Assembly (NCBI GenBank): GCA_002917075.1
Contig: NTMA01000011.1
Span: 372,001 to 436,000, forward strand
Direction: 5' to 3'
Origin: Hawksworthiomyces lignivorus
Lineage: Eukaryota; Ascomycota; Sordariomycetes; Ophiostomatales; Ophiostomataceae
Length of the DNA stretch: 64,000 nt
In this document: one piece after another, positions 1-10,635 of the stretch
How positions within the stretch are numbered: the stretch's first letter is position 1
Layout: each line of letters begins with the position of its first letter
Notes under the pieces: generated by a model
What the model was told of the DNA's origin: nothing
Database searches by the model: none
The model's input: only the letters and a program-made list of their open reading frames with translations
Program-made: the position numbers and the translations under genes

Positions 1-1137
1 AGGAGCATATCGGAGATGCAGGCTGCAGATGACTCTTCAAAGGTGGAGAGCACGCTCCATATGCGATAGACCTTCTCCTCCATTCTCTCCTCCTCCTCGC
101 GCACACGAATCCGGCTTGCGGCATCGTCGCGTTCGGTGAGTTCCGGAGACTGCGCATCTTGAGGCGCAGTAAGCCGGACGTTCCAGAATTTGTGTATCAT
201 ATAGCACTCGGGGTGCCAGTGCTGGTTCTGCCCGTTGCGGAAGATCTCCACAAACTGTTTGAGAATGGCTGTCTGGCAGCCATTGCAGCGCTGTGCAAAC
301 TGAGTCGAGTAGTGATAGTGGCAGTAAACTTGACCGTCGTGTTCGTAATAGCTGTCCTGCGCACCAAAGACAGTCGGGCAGAGCGAACAGGTGAAATGGT
401 CAACGTGATACTTGCGATCCAAGGCAGTAATGTAAGATCCTCGAAGCGCTCCGTTGCAATGATAGCACAGCAAGCCGAGTCGTCGGAAATAGTCTGTCTC
501 GCAGAGTGGATATTGGGGGCCGCCTTTACCGTCGTCGGCAGGGAAGAACTTGGAAGCCACGATTTGACCACAGTCCTGCTCTCGTTTTAGTCTTCTGCAC
601 AGCATGTGCAATCATATCACCATGGCTGACCGGGAGAGGTCAACACTGTTCGATGTCTCATCTTACCTGGCACCTGAAGCAGTCGAGGTGGAATGTCCCA
701 TCCAGAGCACGAACAAATTGTCCGGTCAACTGCTCTCCGCACTTTTTGCACAGGCGAACCTGGCCACTTGCTGTTCTTGAGCTTCCTTGCTGAGAATGCT
801 TTCGTTCGCCGCTGCGCCTCGGCTCCATTTCGCGATCACGGCCCCGTTCAATATCTCGGCTACGATCGCGATCACGCTCACGGTCCCAGTCGCGATCACG
901 GTCTCGTTCTCGATCTCGTTCTCGGTAGCTGAGTGCTGGGGATCCTGGTGCGTGGTTAGGGATGTTGTGGTTGTAGGCGACAGCGCTGTCGCCGCCATTC
1001 TGCCATGGCTGGCCTTGGCTTCTGTCGCTGTGGTTCCTCTCCATCTGATATCCCCCGGCGGCGTTCATCGGTGGTGGTGGTTTCGGAGGGTTGTGAATAT
1101 GATCGTTGTATGGGCTGTTATTGTAGTCTGGTGCCAT
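1..1137 (-). CDS. lrg1: LIM-domain Rho GTPase-activating protein, LRG1-like (N-terminal part)
   Basis: Partial gene: only the amino-terminal part lies in the window and the rest continues past the left edge. Exon 1 is 667-1137 and exon 2 runs from 575 to the edge; the 91-bp intron has a GTAAGA donor and a CAG acceptor in phase 0. The product opens with a Pro/Asn/Gly-rich stretch, then an Arg-Asp/Arg-Glu low-complexity run, then three LIM zinc-finger units. LIM1 starts at CKKCGEQL with HLDCFRC, LIM2 has CYHC and HVDHFTCSLC, and LIM3 has CNGC and HWHPEC. This LIM order followed by FEESSAACISDML matches fungal LRG1 proteins. These carry a C-terminal RhoGAP domain, not visible here, that switches off Rho1 to control hyphal tip growth and the cell wall. 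I chose the ATG at 1137 because the peptide beginning MAPDYNN fits and an upstream in-frame ATG only adds non-conserved residues. Confidence 0.9.
820..935 (-). repeat. Coding Arg-Asp/Arg-Glu repeat
   Basis: A degenerate hexanucleotide-like repeat (CGATCACGG-type units) inside exon 1 of the LRG1-like gene. It encodes a run of alternating Arg-Asp and Arg-Glu dipeptides just before the first LIM domain. Such tracts are probably disordered and length-variable between strains; this is inference. Confidence 0.7.
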
Positions 1138-3493
1138 GGCGAAACTCCCAGCAGCAGCAGCTGTGGCTGGCAGAGCACACCGCTGAAGAAACGGATAGAC
1201 TTCTGAGAGTGTTTCGTGTTGGCACGGGAAGCCAAATTTCAGCCGGCTGCAGTGAGCAATAGTACGCAAAGATGTCCGAAGGCGGAATTAAAGAAAAAAA
1301 AAACAATTGACAGGCAGTAAAATTAGGGACAAAAAAAAAAACAATCGATCGCTTAGTTAATCGGGGCTGTCGGATAACGTCGTGTAGCGATTGTTAAAGT
1401 TCTGAGGCTGAGCTGGTCAGCCAAAGGCGATCCTTAAATTTGTTGGCTGCAGGCGTGTGGCGGAGCCCGCACGATGAAGTGTGTCAAAGGACGAGGCAGA
1501 AAGAGACGACACACGCAAAAGAAACAAAGGAATACTCCGTACGCTGATAAGAAATGTGGGGTCGTAAATGGAAGGAAGACGCACTATATTTGGAATGTCC
1601 GTTGTGATGCAGACGGATGGGGATTGGAAGCTTGAAGGGATCTCGGCTTGGCTCGAAGGGGCCGCGCCCAACTCGACACTGGACCAGTAGAAGTAGGGAG
1701 GAAAGAGCTCCAATGGCCTGGGAGATTCCTTTTTTCGCTGTTCAATGATGGATTGGTCAGGTGACAGGAGAGGAGTCAAGGCAAGAGAAAGGAGGCGATC
1801 TCATCGTCAGCGTCGATGGTGATTGATCGAGTCGGTCGCATGAACGTTAGCTGTAGGATGGAACCCTAAGAGGGGGTGGGAGGGGAGAGGTTGCCACCGA
1901 AGTGAAGCAAGCAAAGGCCAAAAATAGAAAAAAGAAAAAGAAATGAAGACAGCAGAGAGAGCGGTATGGGAAGCGTTTGCTCTCCTGGGGCGGAAGGGAA
2001 GGTCTCCCGCTAGGTGGGTGTTGGCTCACGCGAAGGGTGGAATGGGCGAGTCCGGCTGGCGAGTCGATGATGATGGAACGCGCAGGAGAGACAAAGAGAC
2101 GCCAAAGGAAAAAGGGAAGAGAGGTCGTGCGTCTCTCGGGCTGCAGACGCGCAACGGAGACAAAGGGAAAAAGTGAAGATCCGAGAATGTTACTGGGGAG
2201 AGACGAAAACGGGAAGGTAGGAGAGGAGAAGGAGGAAGGAGATACTGGAAGGGCGCGAGCTACACGCCGTTGGCAGCGAGAGATTGAAAGAGAAGGAACG
2301 AGACTTGTCGTACGGAGCAGGAGATGAAGGGCGGAAGTTGCCCTTTGCAGCTTTTGGGTGAAAATGGGGGGGAACAATGAGAAGGGGAAAGAACAGACAA
2401 CATCTTGACGCTAATCTTCATTTCGCCTAGTTCCCCGTTTTCTGGTCTGTGCGTGGTCCTTGACTCGCGCTCCCCTCCTTCCCTTTCTTTCCCTTCCGCA
2501 CCGTTCTTACCTTTAATTTTCTAGTTTCTGCCCTCCGTGCCTGCCACAAGCATAGGCGTTTTCTGTCGCTTTTTTGGCGTCTGCCAGCACTCGCATGCCT
2601 ACCTATGTACAGCTGTGTACTCCGTAATTACATATCGATAGTAGGTGTTCTGCAGTGTGCACGCTCCGTTTTTCTGCCTTGCTTTTCCTTGCCTTTTGAC
2701 GAACAAGGTGCCCCGGCAACCAATGGCAATCTAACAATAATCATATCGAGCGGATATGCTCGCATGCACTTACGAAGAAAGCGAGCGGTTTCACGATCAA
2801 GAATGAGTGACAGAGCCCCCCGATAACGAAATCCGCTCTTTCCTTCTCTTCTCCTTCTTCTTCTTCTTCTATTTCTTCTTCCAGTTGGTTCCTGCTTGCT
2901 TCCTTGTCTGATCCTGGGCGTTTTCTCTCAATTTGGCTGCCGCTTCCGAGCCCCTCTTGCCCCCCATCTAATTGCTCATGCATATCAAAATATCGAATGG
3001 ATTAAACGAAAGAAAAAAAAAAGATTATAATAAACATAATAATAAAACTGGAAACAAGATTAAGGAACATAGCAACCACAGTAAAATTAATGCTAAACTA
3101 GAATAAAACCCGCCGAGATTTATAGCGCCCTGCCCGCTGTACAAATGCCCCACTCAGCTGTGCTCTCGCTATCTTCAACGAATGGCAACCTTGAACACAC
3201 TTGAACACACCGTAGAGGCTGACTGGCATAAACGAACCTCCTTCAGGGCAGCGTGTGCCAATCGACGTCTGGTTGTGCCAACACCATGAAACTATTTCAT
3301 CACTTTTCAATCTATGCTTATATTAATTGACGACTGAAAGGGGCAAAGGTGGTATCCCTTTGCTGACACTCTTCCCGAAAGGTTCACAACCAGGTTCCTT
3401 TATTTTTGCCACAATTTTTTATGTTTCTTTTTTAGTTGCCGCTCTGTGCCTGGCTTCGTATTGCTTATTCCTCACACTGCGACTGGCAGCCGC
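1138..3493. other. Long intergenic region, LRG1-like 5' side
   Basis: No credible gene. It holds poly-A stretches (1290-1345), strongly purine-rich DNA on the plus strand (1900-2330), pyrimidine-rich tracts (2460-2510, 2840-2885) and two copies of the TACTCCGTA element (1533-1541 and 2618-2626). Open frames here are low-complexity Ser/Phe/Arg translations of these tracts. It most likely contains the promoter and a long 5' leader of the LRG1-like gene and the 3' end of the next gene. Confidence 0.6.
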
Positions 3494-5318
3494 TCACTCG
3501 TCTTGCGTGCTTTCTCCGGCGGCAGGAATTGGCGTGCGGGGCCTGTGGACGAGCGCGCGGAGGCGCTCCTCAAGCACGGCGCGGCCCTCGGGCGAGCGCC
3601 AGACGGCGTGGGGCGCGCCGTCGACGACGTCCCAGGCGAGCAGGTTGTGGGTGAGGCGGGCGAGGTCGCGCTGGCGCGCCTCCCAGCCGGCGTCGCGGCG
3701 GACCTGCACGCCGGATGAGACGACAGCTAGCGGCGTGTCCTGGAACTGTATGGCGCGGCTGGTGGCGACCTCGCGCCGCGTCAGCGAGCCGGCCACGAGG
3801 TTCTCCTGCAGCGCGGCAAAGAGCGCCTTGGCGCCCTGGCTGCTCGCGCTGCCCCACACGCGGTCCTCCCGGGTGCGGCCGCGGAACAGCGCGCTCGGAA
3901 TGCGGGCCAGGCCCAGCGGCGCCAGCACGCCGCGCAGCCATAGCGCGAACCCCCGACCGGCGCCACCCAGACGCGCTAGGTCGTGGTCCTCGTGCAGCGG
4001 GTCCACCAGCAGCATGCCCTCGATCTCGGCGCCGTGGCGCGACGAGAACACGCGCGTGTAGAAGGCGCCCACACCCGCGCCCAGCAGCACCCAGGGCCCA
4101 ACCTCGCCCGCCCTAGCGAGCGCCTCGCTTAGAGCTTCTGTAGCTTGGCCCGCCGAGAACGGCGATGGGGCCGTATCACTCTGTTTTGGATGAGAGCTGA
4201 TGTCAGCTGCAGAACGTATTTTGTAGAAGGTGCTACTTGCTCTTCTTTTTTCAGGTAAAATGCGGTGAGACTTACCCAGGCCAGGCCAGGACGATCGGCG
4301 AAACAGTAGCGGGTGATGGAGCCGTTCTGTACGGCATTCTCGGCAAACTGCCAGAGGCCGTATTCGACGGAGTCTTCGCCGCCCTCAATAAGGACAGTGG
4401 GCAGGGGCTCCTTAGCCTTGCTTCCACGGCAGTAGAGATGGATCTGGTATTTGCCGCCATCGACCCAGTAGCGATGCCCAAGCGGAGCTAGTCCAGCGTC
4501 CAGGGCACGAAGTATCAACGAAAGGGACAAGAGAACGGAGACGATGCAGAGAATGAATAGAGCTACACTTGACACAGATACTTCAACCCACTCTACCAAG
4601 GTTCGGCGCGTCTCAGGACGGCCGGTCAGCCTCTCTTCTTCTTCTTTCTTGCCCCATTGGACAATCCGGTCTGCTATGATGGTCCAGACTGACACCAGAA
4701 GGGCCCCTAACGAATTCGTCAGTTTCGTCTCTTAAAGTAGCTAGAAAGGAGACAGTTGCGTAGATGAAAAAGGCACTGACAAGCAACGCTCGTGATGCCG
4801 ACCCCGCCTTCTTCGTGCCGAGTCCGCTCTACGGACGCGGTGACAATGGTGTTGACAAGAAGCACGAGAGCGACGGCAGCGGTAAGGATGCGCGCAGATT
4901 TTGATGGTGCCCCAAAAAAGATGAGGCTCACCACCAACATCGTGATGGAAATGCTAGCATAGCTAAAAGCAACAAAGGGCGAGCCGCGGGTCTCTAGACC
5001 CGGCGGTGTGACAAAGAAAGATACCAGGAGCAGCGTCCACCAAACTATAGAGAGGACAAGAAGAAAGAAAGTAAAGTAGCGGGTGACCCGCACAGAGAAC
5101 AGGTTGTAAGGTGACACGGCCGGGTCGTCTGGACTCAGGTAGCCTCCAACGCCGGGGCTGGCAACGTTCTGGTTGCTGTCGATGCGGTTCGGCAATAGAC
5201 GAGTGGTCTCATCTGGGGGGTGTAGCTGGTCATGGCTCTCCTGGTTTTCAGTAGAGGAACCTGCATCCTCTTGTTGGCTTGCACCATTTTCAGTGTTCTT
5301 TCCAAAGAATTTCTTCAT
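3494..5318 (-). CDS. Fungal integral membrane protein with degenerate alpha/beta-hydrolase domain
   Basis: Three exons: 4781-5318, 4276-4706 and 3494-4180, giving 551 residues. The introns have GTCAGT and GTAAGT donors, and intron 1 contains a CTGAC branch site. The N-terminal half has five predicted membrane helices, four encoded by exon 1 and the start of exon 2 and one near LFILCIVSVLLSLSLIL. The conserved signature KEEEERLTGRPETRR lies between helices 4 and 5. The C-terminal half has an alpha/beta-hydrolase layout: strand and oxyanion region VLIEGGED, a nucleophile-elbow position, LLVDPLHED, and a late His in DGAPHAVW. The elbow reads GAGVG rather than GxSxG, so the catalytic Ser is absent. 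Fungal relatives are usually annotated as mitochondrial integral membrane proteins, but I see no direct evidence of mitochondrial location. The start is the ATG at 5318; an in-frame GTG upstream was ignored. Confidence 0.85.
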
Positions 5319-6430
5319 CCTTTGAGTGAAATCAACAGGCACGAATAGTGGTAAATAAGTAGAAGCGTAAATAGAGTGAAAAACAAAACGCTACACACAG
5401 AAGAGAACGGAAGAGAGTCACAGGCGATTGACTTCTCAAAAGTTTATTCGCTTTGACGATTGCACGTTCGAGGGGATCGTCGACGAGATGACCAGCACTG
5501 CGATCCAATGACGTAGTTGCTGGACATAAGGCTCCGCTGCTCTCAGCACTAATGCCGTGCAATTGGCCACTCTTGTATACACAAAGAGCAGTGTGGGGCA
5601 ACGGTAGGTCAAAGTGAGGCCAGAGAACGTAAACGGGTCGTATTCAAACTTTCAACACAATTCCCAGACAATTTCTACACTCTATTTCACTTTCAGCGCA
5701 AAGTTTCAAACTAGCAGCGTAGTGCTATATGCACGTCTCTCGCCGGGCGCCGAGAATAGGAATAGGAATGACCGAAGCGAAGGCGTACCGCATCACTAGA
5801 AAATAAAACCTCAGGGTCCCAAGAATTTCGCATTGAATTGATTTTAGTCATTGTTCCTATCTAAGCAAAACCTAATTTGAAGTATATAACAATATGCAAT
5901 GCCTATTACGCCTTGTATGCCTCTCTTCAAAACTTTTGTACTCCTTTTTGACGAATGTTTCTAATGCTGTTCCCCTGTGCAGATGTCCTGTTTGTGGTAC
6001 TCCGAAGAAGGCTTTGCTGTCCATAAAAAAAGAAAGAGAGATTGAGGAAAGGTAGGCTCCTTTCGGATTCCTGTGGGTTCTCCACAAGGCAGCTTCGTAG
6101 TTTATACTCTGGTCGCGTATTGCTGGACTTGGGTCGCCCTGGAGATTCGGCCAGCAATATCATCAGAAGATTGGAGCCACACAAGCCTATCTTGCAGCAT
6201 TTGCAGCACTTGCCGCAAAAAGGAACTGCTTACAAGAAGAGGAGAGGCCACCTCTTGGGTATCAAAGTGTTCCTTCTTCCACCCGCACTAACTGACCCCC
6301 TGCACCACTGCTCACCTGCATCCCCAGACGCCGTATGCCCCCTGTGTCAAGCAATTCCTCATGCTGTGGTAGACTGATCGTTTACCGTCTCCCCTTCGCT
6401 CCATATCCCACAGGGATCCCTTTTCATCGT
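5319..6430. other. Intergenic region
   Basis: About 1.1 kb without a recognisable gene. It lies between the 5' end of the membrane-protein gene and the 3' end of NIP7, both on the minus strand. It should contain the promoter of the former and the 3' UTR of the latter. The only open frames are short and show no conserved motif. Confidence 0.5.
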
Positions 6431-7087
6431 TCAGCCAGACGCAAACAGAGCGTCCTCGTCCCGCAGGTACTCGCCGCAGTCCGCCTGGCGGAAGCAGACG
6501 ATGGCCGTGGGGTCCAGGCGCCGCGCCTCGGCGGTGCTGCGCGCGGTGACGCCGAAGCCGATGGGGATGTCGTCCATGGTGCAGACGACGATGCCCTGGT
6601 GCTCGGGGCAGTCCTCGGAGTAGCGGCCCACGTGGGCCTTGAGGATGTTGCCGCCGTAGAGGAAGGGCATCACACCGTTGGGGCGCACCCAGATCTTGTA
6701 GCGCGCGTGGGCGGCGAGCACAGGGAGGGCCGTGATGTGCAGGCGGAACTTGCCCGACTTGGTGAACTTGCCTGCAGGGAAAGAGGGAAGGTGTTAGCTG
6801 GGCAGAGGAAGAGAAGGCTGCAGAATGCAAACAAACGATGCTGGACGGAGCCACCACTTACCCAGACAGGTGCCCAGAGACAGGAGCTTGTCCCGGGCAA
6901 CGGAAGTGGCCAAGTTGGCCATGGACAGCAGGACGTAGTAGACGCGGCCCTGCGACAGGCGGAACACGTGGCGGTCGGCATCTGGGGAGTCGTCGATCGG
7001 GGCGATCAGGTTCTTGAGCGAGGCGCCCGTGTAGTCGGCCAGCTTCTTGAAGACCGTCTGGGTCTCTTCTTCAGTGAGGGGCCGCAT
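6431..7087 (-). CDS. nip7: 60S ribosome subunit biogenesis protein NIP7
   Basis: Two exons, 6862-7087 and 6431-6771, joined across a 90-bp intron (GTAAGT donor, CTGCAG acceptor), giving 188 residues, close to the usual length of about 180. The amino end MRPLTEEET is the hallmark start of eukaryotic NIP7. The second exon encodes the C-terminal PUA RNA-binding domain, with GKFTKSGKFRLHIT, the LYGG turn and the GFGVTARST segment. NIP7 acts in the nucleolus in late pre-60S maturation and 27S pre-rRNA processing. The final residues (CGEYLRDEDALF) match the conserved end of the family. This is an ordinary housekeeping gene and the assignment is secure. Confidence 0.95.
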
Positions 7088-7557
7088 CTTGTGGAATGGT
7101 GTGTATGAGGCGTGGCTAGAAGAAATAGAGAAAGAGGTGGTGAAGACGAAAGAGAGACGGCATGGGCAAGAAAGCAGCACTGAAAATTGGTAGTATTGCC
7201 GTTTCTCTTCAACTAATTTTTTTTTCTTATCGTTCATTCGAACTTACGCCAGCGGAGTCGATAAGACGACAGACCCACTTAATAAACAGAGAGGTGCAGG
7301 TTCGCTGTGGAGCAGCAGTGCCTCTCCCAAAAATTATCTTACATAATGACTTTTTAGGCCTTTTTTTTCTCTTGTTATAGGGGGTATTATACCACTAATA
7401 AAAACAGGCTGGCCCAAATATAAACATTCTCCTTTTTATTTCTTAACCTGCACTGGTTTCGATTTTTTTTTTTTGTTTATTGCCCTGTTACCAGTTTTTC
7501 ATATGCTCGCCAATAAAAAAAAAATATAAATAAGAATGCATTCCTTCAACCCATTTT
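7088..7557. other. Intergenic region between NIP7 and ADE16/17
   Basis: This is the NIP7 promoter and the 3' flank of the purine gene. It is AT-rich with homopolymer T and A runs. A 10-bp palindrome, GGTATTATACC-like, lies at about 7382-7392. I see no coding potential. Confidence 0.5.
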
Positions 7558-9546
7558 TTAGTGGTGGAACAGACGGATGTTCTGCTCGACAAAGGTGATG
7601 CCCAGCTTCTCGGCCGTCTCAAAGACGGGCTGATCGTTCTGGCTGCCGCCGGGGGCGGCAATGTACTTGGCGCCTGACCGGGCGGCGCGGTAAACGTTGT
7701 CGGTGAAGGGGAACTGCGGGAGAGGTTAGCAGAGGAAAAGAAAGCAGCGAAGGAAAGGGATGAGGGTGAGGAGAGGGGGGGAGGGAGGAAAAAAAAAAAA
7801 CGCACAAAGGCATCGCTGGAGACGGCGACGTCGGTGAGCTTGGCGAGCCACTCGGCGCGCTCCTCGGGGGAGAAGGCGGCGGGGACGGACTCGAAGACGG
7901 CCTCGAAGGCGTCGCGCTCGGGCCCGTCGGTGGGCAGCTGGCCGCTGACGAGGAGGTCGATGGCGTTGCTCTTCTCGGGGCGCTTGGTGCCCTTCTTCCA
8001 CTGGATGGCGAGGACGCGGGGGTGGAAGCGCAGCCACCAGTTGTCGGCCTTGTCGCCGGCGAGGCGGGTGCAGTGGATGCGGGACTGCTGGCCGGCGCCG
8101 AGGCCGACGACCTGGCCGCGGGCGGCGTAGCAGACCGAGTTGCTTTGGGTGTACTTGACGGCGATGGTGGCGACGGTGAGGTCGCGCAGGGCGGAGGCGG
8201 GCAAGGCGCCCGCGTCCTTGGGCGTGATCACGGTGGCAAACGACCGCGGCGAGATGGCCACGTCGTTGCGGTGCTGGGCCAGGGTGACGCCGAAGACGGT
8301 GCGGGTCTCGCGCTCCGCGGGCGCGTACTCCGGGTCGATCTGCAGCACCAGGTAGCGGCCGCCCTTCTTCTTGCGCAGGATTTGCAGGGCGGCCTCCTCG
8401 TAGCCGGGGGCGATGACGCCGTCCGACACCTCGCGGCCGATGATGGTGGCCGTGGGCACGTCGACGACGTCGCTGAGGGCGATGAGGTCGCCGAAGCTGC
8501 TCATGCGGTCGGCGCCGCGGGCGCGCGCGTAGGCCTGGGCCAGCGCGGACGTCTCGAGGCCGGCGACGTCGTCGACCATGTAGACCTTGCGCTCGTCGGG
8601 GGTCAGCGGGGTGCCGATGGCGGCGCCGGCCGGCGACACGTGCTTGAAGGAGGCGGCCGCCGGCAGGCCCAGCGCGGCCTTGAGCTCCTGGACCAGCGGC
8701 CAGGCGTTGAGGGCGTCCAGTAGGTTGATGTAGCCCGGGGCGCCGCACAGCACGGTGAACGGCAGGCGGCCCTCCTTGACGTAGGCGGCCGCCGGCTTCT
8801 GGTGCGGGTTGGCGCCGTAGCGCAGGGCCAGGTGCTGGGCGCCGTCGCCGGCGTACTGCTTGCGGAAGAAGTCGGAGATGGCGGCGTCGTAGTCGGCCGT
8901 GTGCTCAAAGGCCTTGAGCGCGTACAGGCGGCGGCTCGTCTCCTTGACCTCGCCGGCCTCCAGCTCGCTGATGAACTCGGCGTAGTCGGCCGGGTCGCTC
9001 AGGATCGTCACGCGCGCGTGGTTCTTGGCGGCCGCCCGGATCAGCGTCACGCCGCCAATGTCAATCTCCTCCACCGCCTCCGGCACCGTCACGTTGATCT
9101 TGGACACCGTGTCCTTGAACGGGTATAGGTTGCAGATCACGTAGTCCACCTTGTCAATGTTCTGCTCCGCCAGGTCCTTCTCGTCCGACGCCAGGTCCCG
9201 CGCCAGGATGCCCGCGTGCACGGCCGGGTGCAGCGTCTTGACGCGCCCGGCCAGCATCTCGGGCGCCTTGGTGATGGAAGAAATGTCTCTGCAGGAGAGA
9301 AAAAGATGGGTCAGCCTTTTTTGTCTCGAGCAGCATGGCGCAAGCTGCGCTTGTCGTCTAGAGGGGGGTGGGGGGGGGGCAAAGCTTTGCTACTTACTCC
9401 ACAGGGAAGCCAGACTCGCGGATCATCTTGGCTGTGCCGCCCGAGGCCAGGATGCGGACATTGTTGTTGACGAGGCCCTTGGCCAGGTCAAGCAGCCCAG
9501 TCTTGTCATAGACCGAGATGATGGCAATTCTCTGCGGGCTAGCCAT
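7558..9546 (-). CDS. ade17: Bifunctional AICAR transformylase / IMP cyclohydrolase
   Basis: Three exons: 9398-9546, 7806-9288 and 7558-7713. Donors are GTAAGT and GTGCGT, and both introns are about 100 bp. The product is the PurH/ATIC homodimer that catalyses the last two steps of de novo IMP synthesis in the cytosol. The N-terminal IMP cyclohydrolase (MGS-like) domain shows [18 protein letters not shown] and AGRVKTLHP. The C-terminal transformylase domain shows [12 protein letters not shown], the catalytic Lys-His pair in SFKHVSPAG, and the [16 protein letters not shown] block. The last exon restores the conserved FPFTDN and ends with EQNIRLFHH, the normal C-terminus. GC-rich third positions suggest high expression. 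Yeast has two paralogues (ADE16 and ADE17); which one this matches is not meaningful in filamentous fungi. Confidence 0.97.
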
Positions 9547-9561
9547 TGTTTCTTCTTCTCT

Positions 9562-9605
9562 TTTTCTTGTCGTTTTCTTGTCGTTTTCTTGTCGTTTTCT
9601 TGTCG
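9562..9605 (-). repeat. Four tandem copies of an 11-bp unit in the ADE16/17 leader
   Basis: Four perfect tandem copies of TTTTCTTGTCG (plus strand) at 9562-9572, 9573-9583, 9584-9594 and 9595-9605. They begin 16 bases upstream of the start codon of the purine gene, so they probably lie in its 5' UTR, where the mRNA sense is (CGACAAGAAAA)4. Confidence 0.9.
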
Positions 9606-10635
9606 TTGCTGATGGAGCTATGATATGGCAAGAACGACTTCAATTGGGTCGGTTATCCCAGTGCAGCAGAGAGGGAAAACGAGGCTAGAAGTATGAGAGA
9701 GCAAGGACAAAGCGAACTGAAAGTTGAAGAGCCAGGAAAACAAGATACATTCGCTTCGGCTGCGATTTTTTTTCACAGCCACTACTACTACTAATACTAA
9801 TACTACTACTTACTAGCCTTACAGGTTGACTTTTTTTTTTTTCTTCTTTTTGTTAGCCGATAGTGGGGCACGCGATGGACTGACGCAACAGCGGTATTTT
9901 CTGGAGGGGCAGCTCCTCTGCTAAGACTAAGAAAGAATATGTATGGAGAGCACTCCGCACACCCGACTAACTCTGTATGCGCTTCAGCAATGTATCTATC
10001 TGTACTCTGTAGAGGTGCTACACAATTAGTGTGGTCCTCGTACCTCTCTCTACACTGTATACATTCCGTATTACTCCGTCTTTTTGCTTGCTTTTGATGT
10101 CAAGGGATGAGATCGACATTTGCTCATCCAACTGACAACAGCTACATGCCAGCTGCTGTATAGCACCATAGGAGGCACAAAGAGATAGAATACCTTGCTC
10201 GTCGTCTTCTACTGTAATAATTGCCTACTTTATTCGGTTTCAACATTTTCGGAGAGCAAAATACATGTAAAATACAGCTTTGCTAGAGTGCCTATTGGAG
10301 ATAACAGGCCAAATGTTTATGCTCGTAGCTCATTATCGTTCTCTTGATGGATTCTGACAGATATTCATAATGAGCATGTAGCATTGGAGCTCTGTGCTAG
10401 TGTGTGGCTATATGTTGCACATATGTGTATAAGGGAAGGTAAGGTGCAAGACGCAGTCGCTCTGCAAGGAAGTTTCTCATATTTTAGAAGCCACTTGGCA
10501 GTGCGGCACCTTCTCTACGACCTCTCATGTCCTTGAGAAAGACGTGATTTGTGAACCGTCTTCCAATTAACTGCGATAGTATGCGTGCGACAATGTGCGG
10601 CGGGCTTGGCTTGCATGTCCCGCCGGGGACAGGTC
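9606..10635. other. Intergenic region upstream of ADE16/17
   Basis: Promoter side of ADE16/17 and 3' flank of the MFS gene. It contains a CTA/CTAATA trinucleotide tract at 9783-9818, T runs at 9832-9842, and a TTACTCCGTC element at 10071-10080. No gene seen. Confidence 0.5.

Noticed and set aside
1847..2377. 176-codon minus-strand frame
   Set aside because: It is a Ser/Phe/Pro/Arg low-complexity translation of purine/pyrimidine-biased DNA, with no domain and no splice partner. Better explained as leader or promoter.
7726..8748. 340-codon minus-strand frame inside the purine gene
   Set aside because: Arg/Pro/Gly-rich shadow frame of the highly GC-rich ADE16/17 exon 2.
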